Assembly: GCA_017466455.1 (NCBI GenBank) | Contig: JAFTUD010000006.1 | Span: 1-64,000, forward strand | Direction: 5' to 3' | Origin: Clostridia bacterium | GTDB lineage: Bacteria > Bacillota_A > Clostridia > Oscillospirales > CAG-272 | DNA: 64,000 nt | In this document: positions 55,828 to 64,000 of the stretch, piece by piece | How the letters are laid out: each line of letters starts with the position of its first letter | How positions within the stretch are numbered: the stretch's first letter is position 1 | Notes under the pieces: model-generated | What the model was told of the DNA's origin: nothing | Database searches by the model: none | What the model saw: only the letters and a program-made list of their open reading frames with translations | Position numbers and translations under genes: made by a program

Positions 55828-57264
55828 ATGGCAAACGATAAAAAAATGGTAGAGCAAATCACCTCAATGGAGGTTGACTTTGCTCAATGGTATACCGATA
55901 TAGTAAAGAAAGCGGATCTTATAGACTATTCAAGCGTAAAGGGCTGTATGATTATCCGCCCCTATGGCTACGCAATCTGGGAAAATATTCAAAAGCTCAT
56001 GGATGCCCGCTTCAAGGAAACAGGCGTTGAAAATATCTATATGCCTATGTTCATTCCCGAAAGCCTTCTTAATAAGGAAAAGGACCATGTAGAGGGCTTC
56101 GCTCCCGAGGTTGCATGGGTAACACACGGCGGTAGCGAAAAGCTTACCGAGCGTCTTTGCGTGCGCCCAACCTCTGAAACACTCTTTTGCGAGCATTACG
56201 CAAATATAATCAGCTCATACCGTGACCTTCCAAAGCTCTATAACCAATGGTGTAGCGTTGTAAGATGGGAAAAGACAACTCGCCCATTCCTTCGTAGCCG
56301 TGAGTTCTTGTGGCAGGAGGGACATACAATGCACGCAACCGCTGAGGAGGCAGAGCAGGAAACGCTTCAAATGCTCGGCGTATATGCGGACTTCTTTGAA
56401 AAGGACCTCGGTATTCCTGTTTTGAAGGGTAAAAAGACCGATAAGGAGAAATTCGCAGGCGCGCTTGCAACCTATACCGTTGAGGCTCTTATGCACGACG
56501 GAAAGGCGCTTCAGGGCGGTACATCTCATAACTTCGGCGATGGCTTCGCAAGGGCATTCGGTATCCAATATCAGGATAAGGATAATACCCTTAAATATTG
56601 CCACCAAACCTCTTGGGGCGTTTCTACAAGAATTATCGGTGCTATTATTATGACTCACGGTGACGATAACGGACTTGTTCTTCCGCCAAAGGTTGCACCT
56701 ATTCAGGTTGTTGTAGTTCCTTGCGCACAGCATAAGCCGGGCGTAATTGAAAAGGCAACCGAGGTATATAATAAGGTAGGAAAATTTGCAAGAGCAAAGA
56801 TTGACATCTCCGACAACTCACCGGGCTGGAAGTATGCCGAGTATGAAATGAAGGGCGTTCCCGTACGCCTTGAAATCGGACCGAGAGACATTGAGGCAAA
56901 TCAATGCGTTCTTGTCCGCCGTGACACAAGAGAGAAGAAGATTGTATCTCTTGATAATCTTGAAAGCGAAATCACCGCGCTCCTTGACGACATCACAGTA
57001 GCGCTTTATGAAAAGGCATCTGAAAACAGAAAGAACAGAACATTTACCGAAACCGAGCTTGATAGCTTCATAGCCACCGCGAAATCCAAATCGGGATATA
57101 TAAGAGCCCACTGGTGCGGAGATCTCGAATGTGAGCTAAAGCTCAAGGAGCTTGCTGATGTTACCTCACGCTGTATGCCGTTTGGTGAGCAGGATAGCGA
57201 GGGCGAGTGTATCGTTTGTAAAAAGAAAACAAACAAGCTCGTTTACTGGGGAAAGGCTTACTAA
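55828..57264 (+). CDS. proS: prolyl-tRNA synthetase, archaeal/eukaryote-type
   Basis: A 478-residue class II synthetase without the editing domain of the bacterial type. It matches the short ProS type 3 form found in some Firmicutes and archaea. Motif 2 reads [20 protein letters not shown], and the ATP-binding [15 protein letters not shown] and motif 3 [16 protein letters not shown] are present. The C terminus is a zinc-binding region with Cys ([16 protein letters not shown]). It charges tRNA-Pro. It follows the discoidin gene closely, a surprising context for a housekeeping gene. Confidence 0.96.
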   Translation: MANDKKMVEQITSMEVDFAQWYTDIVKKADLIDYSSVKGCMIIRPYGYAIWENIQKLMDARFKETGVENIYMPMFIPESLLNKEKDHVEGFAPEVAWVTHGGSEKLTERLCVRPTSETLFCEHYANIISSYRDLPKLYNQWCSVVRWEKTTRPFLRSREFLWQEGHTMHATAEEAEQETLQMLGVYADFFEKDLGIPVLKGKKTDKEKFAGALATYTVEALMHDGKALQGGTSHNFGDGFARAFGIQYQDKDNTLKYCHQTSWGVSTRIIGAIIMTHGDDNGLVLPPKVAPIQVVVVPCAQHKPGVIEKATEVYNKVGKFARAKIDISDNSPGWKYAEYEMKGVPVRLEIGPRDIEANQCVLVRRDTREKKIVSLDNLESEITALLDDITVALYEKASENRKNRTFTETELDSFIATAKSKSGYIRAHWCGDLECELKLKELADVTSRCMPFGEQDSEGECIVCKKKTNKLVYWGKAY

Positions 57265-57341
57265 AACATTGAATTTTTGACAAATTTTTAATTGGTTCAC
57301 AAATAATTTATAAATATTGCAAAAAAAAGATTAAAAATGTC

Positions 57342-57371
57342 TTGAATTTTTGTTCATTATTGTGGTATAAT
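57342..57371 (+). promoter_or_regulatory. promoter of solute-binding protein gene, extended -10
   Basis: TTGAAT (57342-57347), 18 nt, TATAAT (57366-57371) preceded by TGG, an extended -10. Confidence 0.75.
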
Positions 57372-57422
57372 GATTACGGCGAAATATGCAAATTGGAAAA
57401 TTTATTTAGGAGGTAAAGAAAT

Positions 57423-58991
57423 TTGAAAAAGATTTTCGCACTTTTACTTGCATTGCTTTTGATACTTCCAATGATAGTTGCGTGTGGCGAAGAAGATGAA
57501 TCAAGCTCCTCAAGCTCTTCACAGCAGGAGTCCTCTTCATCTGAATCCAACTCAACTCCGGCAGGAAGCGAAAGCTCGTCAACACCATCTGACGATACCG
57601 ATCCAAGACCGGCTTGGTCGTCTGAAACAGATGTGTTGGACAACTGGAATGGAAAGACTCTTAATGTACTTGCTACAAAGTACTCAGCAGCTGAGGGTGC
57701 AGGCGCACCTTGGGCACAAATGGAGCTCAATCCAACATCCTTCGGTGAAACCGTAAACCAAAAGTTCCTTGAGCGTCAGGCATTGATTCTTGACAAGTAC
57801 GGAGTAACCGTAAACTGGGTTCCTGCAATGGGCGCTCAGTCAATCTCAGGTGATATCACCACCGCTATGACATCTAACGATGTAACCTATGAAATCGCTT
57901 ATACCCGTGCATTTGAGGTTCAAGCGCTCGTTTCACTCGTTCTTGACATGGCTGAAAGTGACATCACATTCACAAAGCAAGACTATTACAGCCAAGCAGC
58001 TTATGAGTCATTCACCATCTTTGATCACACCTTGTTCACAGCAGGTGACTTTGACTTCGGTGATGAGCAGGTTGCATACATGCTCTTCTACAATAAGGAT
58101 ATGGCTGAAACACTCGGTATTCCTGACCTTTACGAAGAGGTTAAGAAGGGTACATGGACATATGATACTCTTAAGAACCTTTCTAAGAATGTATCTGGTG
58201 ATACAAACGGTAACGGTGTTCAGGACGACGGAGATACATACGGCTTCGCTACTAAGAATGTAACTCGTTTCTATCAGTATGCAGGCATTTTCCAGGCTGA
58301 TGTTGACCCGGATACAGGCGCATATCGCGTATCCCTCAACCTTGACCAAACAAAGGTAGGAACAGTTGTTCAAAATATCATCGAGTGCGTTGCAGGTAAG
58401 GACTGGGCTCGTCAAGGCCAAGATTCGGCAGGCGTAAACGGCTGGGGCGGCTCATGGGGAGCAAACGCAACCGTTGCCTTCAACGAGGGTCGTGTACTCT
58501 TCCTTGATGAGGTTGCTCAAAACTTCGATAACATCGGAACACTTAACTTCTCACTCGGCGTTCTTCCTTTCCCGAAGCTCAATAAGGACCAAACACAATA
58601 CTATGCTCCTACAACAAGAGAGCAAACAACATTCGTTTGCGTTCCTAAGAGCACAGCTGATAAGGAAATGTCCTTCTACTTCGTAGATGTTCTTGCATGG
58701 ACAGGTCGTGACTATGTAATGGAAGCTTACTACGACAAAGTAAGCACTAAGCTTGATATGACTACAAGAGAAGCAGATATGGAAATCCTTAAGGACTATG
58801 TATTTGACAATATCGTATATGATGTTGGTATGAATACAGGCGGTTGGCAAGGTCTTCTTGACTCTGTAACAGGCTCAGCTCATAACAACGGTACTGACAA
58901 CTTCGCACAGCTCTATCAAGAGGCTATTGAAAACGCAGAGGGTATTGTTCAAACCTGGAACGAGGCTTGGCAGTTCTATTCTGAGGAATAA
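57423..58991 (+). CDS. extracellular solute-binding lipoprotein (ABC sugar-type)
   Basis: A 522-residue protein. The start is TTG behind AGGAGGTAAAG. The signal peptide ends in the lipobox IVAC (Cys about 21), followed by a Ser/Glu-rich linker to about residue 65. The remaining 450 residues form a periplasmic-binding-protein type 2 fold with the family-like WTYDTLKNLSKNVSGDTNGN segment (a Ca-loop-like DTNGNGVQDDGD follows). It probably captures an oligosaccharide. No permease or ATPase genes lie beside it, so it must work with a transporter encoded elsewhere or serve in sensing. Strong promoter and AGGAGG suggest high expression. Confidence 0.85.
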   Translation: MKKIFALLLALLLILPMIVACGEEDESSSSSSSQQESSSSESNSTPAGSESSSTPSDDTDPRPAWSSETDVLDNWNGKTLNVLATKYSAAEGAGAPWAQMELNPTSFGETVNQKFLERQALILDKYGVTVNWVPAMGAQSISGDITTAMTSNDVTYEIAYTRAFEVQALVSLVLDMAESDITFTKQDYYSQAAYESFTIFDHTLFTAGDFDFGDEQVAYMLFYNKDMAETLGIPDLYEEVKKGTWTYDTLKNLSKNVSGDTNGNGVQDDGDTYGFATKNVTRFYQYAGIFQADVDPDTGAYRVSLNLDQTKVGTVVQNIIECVAGKDWARQGQDSAGVNGWGGSWGANATVAFNEGRVLFLDEVAQNFDNIGTLNFSLGVLPFPKLNKDQTQYYAPTTREQTTFVCVPKSTADKEMSFYFVDVLAWTGRDYVMEAYYDKVSTKLDMTTREADMEILKDYVFDNIVYDVGMNTGGWQGLLDSVTGSAHNNGTDNFAQLYQEAIENAEGIVQTWNEAWQFYSEE

Positions 58992-59001
58992 TTACTAAAA
59001 T

Positions 59002-59035
59002 AAAATCACTAACCGAATTTCGGTTAGTGATTTTT
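59002..59035 (+). terminator. terminator of the solute-binding gene
   Basis: AAATCACTAACCGA, loop ATT, TCGGTTAGTGATTT plus T-run. Confidence 0.9.
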
Positions 59036-59066
59036 CTTTGAATAAAAAATAAATTTAATTGTCGCA

Positions 59067-59108
59067 AAAAGAAAATAGCCCCACAAAGAGCAGGGCTATT
59101 TCTTTTTT
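59067..59108 (-). terminator. terminator of the formate/nitrite-type channel gene
   Basis: On the minus strand AAATAGCCC pairs with GGGGCTATTT, then TTCTTTTT. Confidence 0.75.
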
Positions 59109-59718
59109 AGCTTTCCTTAACAAATTTCTTAACAAACGGAATAAGCATTCCGCCAAGTGCATTTCCAAGAATAACAAGTATTATAAATAATGCGTATTCA
59201 AATGAAAATGCTCTTGCACAAGCGAAGTAGAACATGTCCGCAATAGAGTGCTCAAATCCGCAAAGAATAAATACGGGTACACAAAAGATTATTCCGGAAA
59301 TTGACTTGTGTAGCTTGTAAATATGCACTGCAGTATACATAAGAATACCGCACATAAATGCAAGGAAGAATGCACTAAGCAGGTTCAAATCAAGCTTTCC
59401 GTTACACATTGTCACCGCAAAATTATGTACGCTCGGTAGCGCATAGCTGACAAGCACGCCGAATAAGGTCGCGCCAACAAAATTTCCGCCAAGTCCGCAA
59501 AGCAGGCAAAGCACGGCATTTTTTGAGTGATCCTCAACCATGTAGCCGACCTTACCCGTAAAGAGGAAAAGACCGAGCATGCAAATGGATAAAAGCGCAA
59601 CAGCAAAGAATACCGATCCCGCGAGCTTGTTTCCGCCATTCGCAAGAGAGATAAACACCGTACCGCCAATGGAAATGAAAACACCCGCAAGTAAAGAATT
59701 CAAAAATGCGTTTTTCAT
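59107..59718 (-). CDS. formate/nitrite transporter-family channel
   Basis: 203 residues from the ATG at 59716-59718, which has an AAAGGAG ribosome binding site. It has six membrane helices and the FNT pattern near the pore: FILCGFEHSIADMFYF with the conserved His, plus the cytoplasmic repeats ALLSICMLGLFLFTGK and LLSAFFLAFMCGILM. FNT channels export or import formate, nitrite, lactate or hydrosulfide. The substrate is not clear. It is a single gene, leftward, between the binding protein and the alpha-galactosidase. Confidence 0.85.
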   Translation of the reverse strand: MKNAFLNSLLAGVFISIGGTVFISLANGGNKLAGSVFFAVALLSICMLGLFLFTGKVGYMVEDHSKNAVLCLLCGLGGNFVGATLFGVLVSYALPSVHNFAVTMCNGKLDLNLLSAFFLAFMCGILMYTAVHIYKLHKSISGIIFCVPVFILCGFEHSIADMFYFACARAFSFEYALFIILVILGNALGGMLIPFVKKFVKES

Positions 59719-59850
59719 TTTTTCTCCTTTCAAAAAAGTCATATAGTGAATATATTGTATCATAAACATAATATAAATTCAATAAATATATTGAAGAAAA
59801 ATGTATTTTATGGTAAAATTAAATAAAAAATCATAAAAAGGAATAAAATT

Positions 59851-62052
59851 ATGGCAATTATAAGAAATGATAACGATAAAACCTTTACATTGACCACTAA
59901 AAATACAATGTACCAAATCAAGGTTGATGAGTTAGGGGTGCTTGTCAATACCTATTACGGTAAGAAAATGGAATATATGGATATGTACTATGCAGTAAAG
60001 CCAACATGGGGCACATCCTTCTCACCCACTCCCGTGGAGCAGGAAGACGGACCGCTTTATACATATTCAAATAATAACGCTCATCAGGAGCTTCCCGTAT
60101 CGGGCACAGGCGACTTCCGTCTTAATGCAATAGGGCTTAGAAATACCGATGGCTCATATGGCGTTGACCCAAGATTTGTAAGCGCAAAAATCCTTGACGG
60201 AAAGTATTCAATAAAGGGCTTGCCCGCATTCTATGGCGATGATGCAAAGACCCTCGTTGTAACCCTTAAGGACACAGTATACGACATCTATTTTCACCTT
60301 TATTACGGAGTTTTTGAGGAGTATGACCTCATTACCCGTAGCGTAACAATAGAAAATAAAACAGACGCGTCAATCCACCTTGAAAAGGCGATGACAATGG
60401 CGCTAAACCTGCCCTGTGGCTCATATGATATGCTTTATTTCCACGGAAGACACACAAGAGAAAGAATACTTGAGCGCACTCGTATCGCCCACGCAAGGAC
60501 CTCTGTTGAAAGCATGAGGGGCGCATCCTCTCATATGCACAATCCCTTTGTTATCGTGTGCGATAAGGATGCAAACGAGCAAAGCGGAAGTGCATGGGGA
60601 CTTGCCCTCGTATATAGCGGAAACTTTGAAATCTCCGCTATGAAAAATCTTCAGGAAAAGACCCGTGTCGTAGCGGGAATTCATAGTGAAAACTTCAATT
60701 TTGAGGTAAAATCGGGCGAAACCTTTGAAGCGCCCGAGGTCGCAATGGTATATAGCGATAACGGCTTTGCGAAAATCTCAAACTCCTTCCATAAGGCGAT
60801 AAGAAATAACCTTTGCCGTGGCAAATTCAAAAATGCCCGTCGCCCAATCCTTATAAATAACTGGGAGGGCACATACTTTGACTTCAACGCCGATAAGCTC
60901 GTTTCAATGGCGAAGGATGCGAGCGAGCTCGGAGTGGAGCTTTTCGTAATGGATGACGGCTGGTTCGGCAAGCGCGATAACGATAAGAGTGGACTTGGCG
61001 ACTGGACACCGAATGAGAAAAAGCTTCAGGGCACGCTTAAAAGCCTTGCCGACAGAATAAATGACCTTGGCATGAAATTCGGTATATGGTTTGAGCCGGA
61101 GTGCGTAAGCCCCGACAGTGACCTTTACCGTGCCCACCCCGAATACGCCCTTGCAATGCCAAATCGCGCGCCACAGCTTTCAAGACATCAATATGTGCTT
61201 GATATGACAAGGGAAGATGTGGTTGATAATATCTATAACCAAATTAAGGCAGTGCTTGATGGCGCAAATATTTCATATGTAAAATGGGACTTTAATAGAC
61301 ACCTGAGCGATGTTTATAGTGCGGCTTTGCCTGCCGAAAAGCAGGGTGAGGTATATCACCGCTATATGCTCGGAGTTTATAGTCTTCTTGAAAGGGTAAC
61401 AAGCTCATATCCCGACATTCTCTTTGAATCCTGCTCGGGCGGAGGCGGTCGCTTTGACTGCGGAATGCTTTACTATATGCCACAGGTATGGACAAGTGAT
61501 AACGCCGATGCTATTGACCGCTTGAAGATTCAATACGGCACATCATTTGCATACCCCGTTTCCGCAATGGGCGCCCATGTTTCAGTATGTCCAAACCATT
61601 CTAACGCAAGAGTAACCCCGCTTAAAACAAGAGGAAATGTAGCATATTTCGGCACATATGGCTTGGAGCTTGATGTAAATAAGCTCACCGCCGAGGAAAA
61701 GGATGAAATCAAGCGTCAAATCGTTGAGCTTAAGAAATACTATGAGCTTATTCAAAGGGGAGATTACTACCGCCTTATCGCTCCGTATCCGTTTGAGGAA
61801 AGCCTGTATTGTGCATGGGAAACCGTAAGAGAGGATAAGGAGGAGGCGCTCGTTTGCGCGGTGCGCTATGAGTCCGATGCCGCAACCGCCCCCGAATTTG
61901 TAAGGCTCAAGGGGCTTGAGCCCGATATGTGGTATAGAGTAAACGGAAGCGAGGAAAAATACCTCGGCTCAGCGCTTATGAGCATAGGAATTCTTCTTGA
62001 ATATGACTTCTTCTCATACCCGTCACGCCTCTATCATATCACCAAGGCTTAA
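59851..62052 (+). CDS. GH36 alpha-galactosidase
   Basis: A 733-residue cytoplasmic enzyme. The N-terminal beta-sandwich is at about 1-310, the TIM barrel at 320-650 and a C-terminal beta domain ends it. The nucleophile is Asp480 in YVKWDFNR and the acid/base is predicted to be Asp550 in WTSDNADAID, a spacing like that of Lactobacillus MelA. The MDDGWFG and FGIWFEPE motifs of clan GH-D are intact. It releases galactose from raffinose-family oligosaccharides or galactomannan. It has a single-gene layout; AAAAGGAAT precedes the ATG. No transporter lies next to it. Confidence 0.95.
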   Translation: MAIIRNDNDKTFTLTTKNTMYQIKVDELGVLVNTYYGKKMEYMDMYYAVKPTWGTSFSPTPVEQEDGPLYTYSNNNAHQELPVSGTGDFRLNAIGLRNTDGSYGVDPRFVSAKILDGKYSIKGLPAFYGDDAKTLVVTLKDTVYDIYFHLYYGVFEEYDLITRSVTIENKTDASIHLEKAMTMALNLPCGSYDMLYFHGRHTRERILERTRIAHARTSVESMRGASSHMHNPFVIVCDKDANEQSGSAWGLALVYSGNFEISAMKNLQEKTRVVAGIHSENFNFEVKSGETFEAPEVAMVYSDNGFAKISNSFHKAIRNNLCRGKFKNARRPILINNWEGTYFDFNADKLVSMAKDASELGVELFVMDDGWFGKRDNDKSGLGDWTPNEKKLQGTLKSLADRINDLGMKFGIWFEPECVSPDSDLYRAHPEYALAMPNRAPQLSRHQYVLDMTREDVVDNIYNQIKAVLDGANISYVKWDFNRHLSDVYSAALPAEKQGEVYHRYMLGVYSLLERVTSSYPDILFESCSGGGGRFDCGMLYYMPQVWTSDNADAIDRLKIQYGTSFAYPVSAMGAHVSVCPNHSNARVTPLKTRGNVAYFGTYGLELDVNKLTAEEKDEIKRQIVELKKYYELIQRGDYYRLIAPYPFEESLYCAWETVREDKEEALVCAVRYESDAATAPEFVRLKGLEPDMWYRVNGSEEKYLGSALMSIGILLEYDFFSYPSRLYHITKA

Positions 62053-62062
62053 TGACATAAAA

Positions 62063-62092
62063 ATACCGCATCATTAAGATGCGGTATTGTAT
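62063..62092 (-). terminator. terminator of hprK, also usable by GH36
   Basis: ATACCGCATC, loop ATTAA, GATGCGGTAT. The T-run (ATTTTTATG) is on the minus strand. Confidence 0.8.
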
Positions 62093-63057
62093 TAGCCCTT
62101 GTTTCCGTTATTTCCGTTGAGAATAGATTGCTCAAGCTGCTTGTTGAATTCCTCGGCAGTATTGTAGCCCATTCGCTTCAAGCGGAAGTTCATAGCCGCA
62201 ATTTCAAGAATTGCCGCAAGGTTACGGCCGGGATGCACAGGAACGGTAATGGAAGGAACCTTAATTCCCAAAATATCGTATTCCTCAGCCTCAAGTCCCA
62301 TTCTGTCGTAATTCTTACCCGAAACCCAATGCTCCAAATTAACTACAAGCTCAATTTTCTCCGTTTCCTTAACAGCTCCCATACCGAAGATTCTGCGTAC
62401 ATCAATAATGCCAATGCCACGAAGCTCCATATAGTAGCGTATTATTTGCGGAGCGCGTCCGACAGGCGTCTTATCCGAAACTCGGCTTATCTCAACCGCA
62501 TCGTCAGCAATCAAGCGGTGACCTCTTTTGATAAGCTCAATGGCCGTTTCGCTCTTACCGATTCCGCTATCTCCGAGAATAAGCACACCCTCACCGTAAA
62601 CCTCAACCAAAACGCCGTGGCGTGTAATTCTCGGTGCTAAATGAACATTGAGCGAGGAGATTATAGCTGATGTAAAGTTGTTTGTAGCCATGCTTGTCCT
62701 GAGTATAGGAACAAGGTAGTCCTTTGCAAGCTCGGTAAGCTCGTTAAACGGCTCAATATTTCTTGTAATGATTATGCAAATAGGCTTTTTCTCAAGGAAA
62801 TCGCCAATATGCTTAACTCTTTCAGTAGGCGTAAGCTTGCTAAGATAAATCGACTCAACTCGTCCGATAAGCTGAATACGGTTAGGGTCAAAGTAGTCAA
62901 AAAAGCCCGCAAGAGGAAGACCGGGGCGAATTACATCGGCATGTGAAATCATGATTTCCTCAGGATTAGTAGGGCAGTAAATCGTTTCAAGATTGAACTC
63001 CTGTATAATTTGAGCAAGTGAAACGGAATGGTTAGTGTTATGAGCCATGTTATCCAT
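62092..63057 (-). CDS. hprK: HPr kinase/phosphorylase
   Basis: 321 residues from the ATG at 63055-63057; a GTG two codons earlier overlaps the GAGGTG ribosome binding site. The N-terminal DRTGG-like domain (1-130) is followed by the P-loop GDSGIGKSE (162-169) and the HPrK/P signature MELRGIGIIDVRRIFGMGA. His147 corresponds to the catalytic His before the P-loop. It phosphorylates Ser46 of HPr when glycolytic intermediates are high and so controls carbon catabolite repression. It is a single gene, leftward, divergent from the unknown gene at 63142. Confidence 0.95.
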   Translation of the reverse strand: MDNMAHNTNHSVSLAQIIQEFNLETIYCPTNPEEIMISHADVIRPGLPLAGFFDYFDPNRIQLIGRVESIYLSKLTPTERVKHIGDFLEKKPICIIITRNIEPFNELTELAKDYLVPILRTSMATNNFTSAIISSLNVHLAPRITRHGVLVEVYGEGVLILGDSGIGKSETAIELIKRGHRLIADDAVEISRVSDKTPVGRAPQIIRYYMELRGIGIIDVRRIFGMGAVKETEKIELVVNLEHWVSGKNYDRMGLEAEEYDILGIKVPSITVPVHPGRNLAAILEIAAMNFRLKRMGYNTAEEFNKQLEQSILNGNNGNKG

Positions 63058-63141
63058 ATGCACCTCGTAAGTAAAAAAATAATAGCCTTATAATTATTTT
63101 ATCATATAAAAAATGAAAATTCAATAAATAGGAGATAAATA

Positions 63142-63978
63142 ATGAAATTATTGGAAAAGGATTTTTCCAACCTTGTACTGACAGATGACGGAATATTGAC
63201 TCCCGACGGTGATTTTCTGTCCCTGTCCGCAGCCTCGCATGAAATTCAGCCCTTCAGCAAGGTGTTAAACGGCGAGATAATATCAAAAATAACAAGCATT
63301 ACAAAAAAGTATGAGATAATAGAAACAAAAAGCAAGGAATATCCGCTAATCGGAGCATCAAAGACGGAAAGGGACGGTAAGCCCTGCTTTAGGCTTAGCC
63401 CAATCCGCGCGCAAATTGATGATAGAATGATAAATAAAATGAAGCAGATTTTTGCCGAATACGAGGCGGATAGGACAAGTGAATGTGTATATGTCAACCT
63501 AAAGGAGGAGCTTGAGGCGATTTCCAAGGAGCTACGGAAATATAGGCAATTCAAGTATAAGCGCGTCACTCTGAACGCACCGATAAATGTAGTTGTTGAG
63601 GCATCATACAGCACAGTTCAGTATATCATTATATCCATGATACACATTCTTAACGAGGTTGGCTTTGATATGCCGATTTCTATTGACCTAAGAGTAGAGG
63701 GAAGCATAGTAGCTAAAACAAAGAGCAGAGCAACCTTTATAAATAATCTTAGCGATATCGAAAGGTTTTTCGCGCCGGCTGTTCTGTCGGGAGAGCTTTT
63801 TCTTTCAATTTGCGAAAACGAGAAAATAGATTCAAGCCTGAGCCGTTGGCTTGAAGACCTGATTATAAGCGCAAAAATGAAGGTCGGAGAAAGAGGAAAG
63901 GCTCCTGTCATGGCGGAAAGCCCGGCAGATGCGGAAAGAAGAAGTAAAATTGTAAGAATGTTCTTTGAGGAAGCTTAA
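63142..63978 (+). CDS. unrecognised 278-residue protein divergent from hprK
   Basis: A soluble protein with AGGAGATAAATA before the ATG, complete within the window. No family is recognised. Residues about 125-145 are a charged helix (KEELEAISKELRKYRQFKYK). The following APINVVVEASYSTVQYIII and HILNEVGFDMPISIDLRVE look like the first strand and N-box helix of a worn-down GHKL-type ATPase, but no G-box is visible. It might be a degenerate histidine-kinase-like or anti-sigma-like protein. The divergent start with hprK could share a control region. Everything beyond being a real gene is inference. Confidence 0.6.
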   Translation: MKLLEKDFSNLVLTDDGILTPDGDFLSLSAASHEIQPFSKVLNGEIISKITSITKKYEIIETKSKEYPLIGASKTERDGKPCFRLSPIRAQIDDRMINKMKQIFAEYEADRTSECVYVNLKEELEAISKELRKYRQFKYKRVTLNAPINVVVEASYSTVQYIIISMIHILNEVGFDMPISIDLRVEGSIVAKTKSRATFINNLSDIERFFAPAVLSGELFLSICENEKIDSSLSRWLEDLIISAKMKVGERGKAPVMAESPADAERRSKIVRMFFEEA

Positions 63979-64000
63979 AACGAAGGTGGCTGTCGAATTT

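Overview
The window looks like a chromosomal segment of an endospore-forming, low-to-moderate-GC Firmicute of the class Clostridia, probably an uncultured gut-type lineage. The evidence is spoIVA, a YtvI-type membrane protein and a SpoVAF/GerA-type germination protein, together with HPr kinase, an ECF transporter module, BspA-like leucine-rich-repeat proteins, lipoproteins with Ser/Glu-rich linkers and plant-glycan hydrolases (GH3, GH36). No rRNA, tRNA, CRISPR array or insertion sequence was recognised. Species cannot be named from the sequence alone. Region 1-3.2 kb is the right end of an AT-rich integrated element (prophage or similar). It holds a cut-off DNA methyltransferase, a leftward run of very small genes, a Cro-like regulator, a divergent tandem-HTH/S24 repressor and a tyrosine integrase. 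Five copies of the 13-bp palindrome GCAA-N5-TTGC sit on and around its two divergent promoters and form a readable genetic switch. Between the element and the host genes lies a consensus promoter driving a predicted 66-nt RNA with its own terminator (3384-3484). Region 3.6-13 kb carries a BspA-like LRR protein, the overlapping run ligA-cca-GH3 beta-glucosidase (the GH3 has swapped domain order) and a convergent membrane-bound sugar-nucleotide dehydratase. Region 13-19.3 kb is core machinery: ftsZ (C-terminal tail unlike the usual partner-binding peptide) and the str cluster rpsL-rpsG-fusA-tuf. Region 19.4-29.1 kb mixes small membrane proteins, spoIVA, a CNNM/CBS/CorC protein, a HAD phosphatase, a lipoprotein, a cyclophilin with an ECF-S-like protein, ytvI and trpS. 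Region 29.2-35.1 kb is the most accessory part of the host DNA. A small HTH repressor diverges from an HTH/zinc-ribbon/membrane regulator across a perfect 19-bp inverted operator pair. Downstream lie a collagen-like/LRR lipoprotein, a 240-bp duplicated gene fragment and an InlB-repeat lipoprotein. Region 35.1-53.9 kb holds ychF, an orphan OmpR-type regulator preceded by PhoP-like direct repeats, an RNA methyltransferase, the germination protein, the tight leftward run DUF951-yfhO-ruvA-ruvB, ruvC with a methyltransferase and ecfA1-ecfA2-ecfT-truA, then two CvpA paralogues and a ClpE-like unfoldase. Region 53.9-64 kb holds a discoidin-domain surface protein, archaeal-type proS, an orphan sugar-binding lipoprotein, a formate/nitrite-type channel, a GH36 alpha-galactosidase, hprK and an unrecognised gene. 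Working together, the window shows a spore-former with housekeeping translation, division and recombination genes, a carbohydrate-scavenging surface (GH3, GH36, binding protein, discoidin, LRR and InlB proteins) and HPr-kinase-based carbon control. Start codons were re-assigned where a ribosome binding site favoured an internal start, and many promoters are called from exact -35/-10 spacing of 17 nt.
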